A stretch of DNA of 64,000 nucleotides from Chrysomallon squamiferum (taxonomy: Eukaryota > Mollusca > Gastropoda > Neomphalida > Peltospiridae). Positions 38,311-64,000 of the stretch are shown piece after piece. Position 1 is the first letter of the stretch; every line of letters begins with the position of its first letter. The stretch lies in the NCBI GenBank assembly GCA_012295275.1, contig CM022670.1, positions 7,071,161 through 7,135,160 on the forward strand. The letters are read 5' to 3'. Under the pieces are notes generated by a model, which saw only the letters and a program-made list of their open reading frames with translations, did not search any database and was not told where the DNA came from. A program made the translations under genes and the position numbers.

Positions 38311-38613
38311 TGCATATATTTAGTTGTATTCACTGCTCCGTTAATATATATAAACGCTTATTCAACTGGTGCTGATACAAAGTGATAGTGGTACACAAAA
38401 TAAACAAATTGAAATTCATTTAGAATTTCCTTCCAATTTCGCTGACGTCATTATCAATAATTCAGATATACTGATTATAATATTAATAACTGTATTTTTC
38501 TTTATTAACGGTTAAGAATACACATTCCAAGGTAAAGTCCCAATACTGTATCGGGTTATAATACTTTAAATAATATTATTATCAATGTACAAATCACTAA
38601 AACGCTTTACCAT
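35546..38613 (-). CDS. POMP: Proteasome maturation protein (POMP/UMP1), 6 coding exons, 1-nt frame break in exon 2
   Basis: Minus-strand exons: 38611-38613 (ATG only), 38086-38182, 37457-37517, 37000-37101, 36532-36625, 35546-35613; all junctions are GT-AG. Diagnostic stretches are MPSHPLQYSEEN, LRNMQGIQAPLRLQME, FQRLPGLHSSN, IIDFEDIFNDP and a LNLL-stop terminus, matching UMP1-family proteins along their length. Allowing one missing base in exon 2 the length is 141 residues, the same as human POMP. POMP is a chaperone of 20S proteasome assembly that helps beta-subunit incorporation and is degraded as the first substrate. In exon 2 the frame switches between GPYGVQ and DTMLHG at about 38100-38105. 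Downstream (AATAAA on minus) lies at 35459-35464. The gene is divergent from the receptor gene on its 5' side. Confidence 0.95.
36532..37517 (-). CDS. POMP: POMP exons 3-5, conserved core
   Basis: Exons 37457-37517, 37000-37101 and 36532-36625 encode the conserved central part: PSHPL motif, WEKNRIQMDDMMLRNMQG, APLRLQMERNIASK and FQRLPGLHSSNVIHDTLTG followed by a DFEDIFN stretch. Phases are 2-0, 0-0 and 0-1. Confidence 0.96.
37762..37840 (+). mobile_element. Degenerate tRNA-derived SINE head
   Basis: TTAGAGCACTTGACTGGTAA (A-box side) and AAGGTCATGAGATCGAGATC (B-box side) give the order and spacing of a tRNA-derived SINE promoter. It lies in a POMP intron between exons 2 and 3. GTGACTATGCAG at its start recurs at 45848-45859. 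It lacks a complete cloverleaf. Confidence 0.6.
37942..38139. repeat. Local duplications overlapping POMP exon 2 and its intron
   Basis: CCCAATACACAGATACACAA is repeated 97 bp apart (from 37942 and from 38039). AGATCCACTGGAC occurs at 38127-38139 (exon) and 38063-38075 (intron). ATGGTATCTG(G)TACAC occurs at 38095-38109 (exon) and 38009-38024 (intron). The intron thus holds pieces of the exon. Confidence 0.75.
38086..38182 (-). CDS. POMP: POMP exon 2, containing an apparent 1-nt deletion
   Basis: The first frame reads NSGHPAMKLQPAGMSPVDLP then AGPYGVQ. The end of the exon must be read in the other frame (DTMLHG) to join exon 3 (LQNVKRNKMPSHP) in phase. With that shift the stretch aligns residue for residue with the human N-terminal region (GPFESHD ... 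PSHP, same length). The sequence has GTACAGATACC where one more G would restore the frame. Without it the frame terminates in exon 4. Confidence 0.85.
38233..38308. repeat. (GA)38 array in POMP intron 1
   Basis: The 76-bp pure array lies 49 bp from the exon 2 acceptor (38183). On the sense strand it is (TC)n and extends the polypyrimidine environment. Confidence 0.97.
38611..38613 (-). CDS. POMP: POMP exon 1, coding only the start codon
   Basis: ATG is immediately followed by a donor (ATG|GTAAAG), and exon 2 begins in phase 0 at 38182. No other in-frame ATG upstream fits. This start gives the exact family length. An ATG inside exon 2 (MKLQPAG) is an alternative but would be shorter. Confidence 0.7.
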
Positions 38614-39257
38614 GTTGACTTCCACAGTCGCAGTCTTCCGGATGTGCCCAATTGTAAAGTCACTTCTGATTGGTTTATCAAATATGATAGCAATTTTTTC
38701 ATTGGATGTGTAAATCAAGAAAGGAATTCCTCTAGCGATTCATTTATTTAATCATACTCCCACGGTTTGTGGAATCCTATATATAATTATTATAGCTTTT
38801 CCTACAAAATACCTTTACAGCATACATATTGAAATAAATATATCTTTTTCTATTTATCAAAATTAATAATGTACAACTTTCTCTGTTACTCTTGAGAAAT
38901 GGTTAAGCAATCCAAAAGTAAAAGAATCTTTAATAGGGGGCAATGGTTATTTCAGTAACTCTCTTGCCTCTGTTAGAAGTTCCCAAATCCTTTAGTTTAG
39001 TGTACTTGAGAAGTTGTGTCACAATTAGCTAAGTCCGGTTGTGGACTGTTTGATCATTAGTCATAACGTCAAATGCGGTGGTCAGAACCTTCAGGAGAAT
39101 TTCTTCTAGCTTCATACTAATGGATAAAACAACCTCAGCATGATGTTTTAAAATCTGTGCAATGGGATTACACATACGTTTGATATCTACTATATGATAA
39201 TGAGTATATGATATATCAGCGTAAACCTAAGGCTTCTTTATAATTACTTTCAGAAAA
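38614..39257. promoter_or_regulatory. Divergent promoter region between POMP and the PDGFR/VEGFR-like receptor
   Basis: Only 644 bp separate the two start codons, so the promoters must share this interval unless 5' non-coding exons exist. On the POMP strand two CCAAT boxes are present (ATTGG on plus at 38669-38673 and 38701-38705), 56-88 bp before the ATG. No clear TATA box or GC-rich island is seen. Confidence 0.65.
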
Positions 39258-63769
<24,512 letters not shown>

Positions 63770-63802
63770 GTTTGTGCAGACATTTTCACAACATTCTTGT
63801 AG

Positions 63803-63806
<4 letters not shown>

Positions 63807-63881
<75 letters not shown>
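63807..63881. repeat. (GA)37 array in receptor intron 8
   Basis: Pure array starting 37 bp after the exon 8 donor (63770). Confidence 0.96.
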
Positions 63882-63884
<3 letters not shown>

Positions 63885-64000
63885 TAACATGTTACACAAC
63901 ATATTTGTTAGACGTTTTTCATAATTTAAATATAATTGTGATCAAGATAGGGAAAAAATGAGTTGTTTCTGCTTCTCAGTTTTGTTTATATTTTGAATAT

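Overview
The window is AT-rich eukaryotic DNA with GT-AG introns, small exons, long homopolymer and microsatellite tracts and degenerate tRNA-derived SINE heads. Protein sequences point to a bilaterian invertebrate. I infer a lophotrochozoan, perhaps a mollusc, but the species cannot be fixed from the sequence alone.

Layout. (1) 1979-10299, minus strand: a complete three-exon caudal-type homeobox gene (Cdx, a ParaHox gene) with the homeobox split after homeodomain residue 44. (2) 10300-22087: about 11.8 kb without a recognisable gene, AT-rich repeats broken by several GC/CpG-richer islands that look regulatory. (3) 22088-31213, minus: a 16-exon IGHMBP2/SMUBP2 helicase gene with complete superfamily-1 helicase motifs, an R3H domain, an extra C2HC finger and an AN1 finger. 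Its last exon has a +1 reading-frame break. (4) 31214-35545: intergenic. (5) 35546-38613, minus: a six-exon proteasome maturation protein gene (POMP). Exon 2 has an apparent one-base deletion. (6) 38614-39257: a 644-bp divergent promoter region. (7) 39258 to beyond the right edge, plus: the first eight exons of a receptor with Ig domains of the PDGFR/VEGFR type. It has a signal peptide and D1-D4, and D4 lacks the disulfide cysteines. The first intron is 14.2 kb.

The main observation is linkage. A Cdx gene, POMP and a PDGFR/VEGFR-type receptor lie within 64 kb, with POMP and the receptor head-to-head. In vertebrates CDX2, FLT3, FLT1 and POMP share one ParaHox neighbourhood (human 13q12), and FLT1 and POMP are also divergent there. 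The window therefore appears to preserve an ancient bilaterian ParaHox-receptor-POMP block, here with IGHMBP2 in between. The genes are not expected to share a pathway: Cdx is a patterning transcription factor, IGHMBP2 an RNA/DNA helicase tied to translation, POMP a 20S proteasome assembly chaperone, and the receptor a growth-factor sensor. Two single-base frame breaks in otherwise well-conserved genes may reflect assembly errors.
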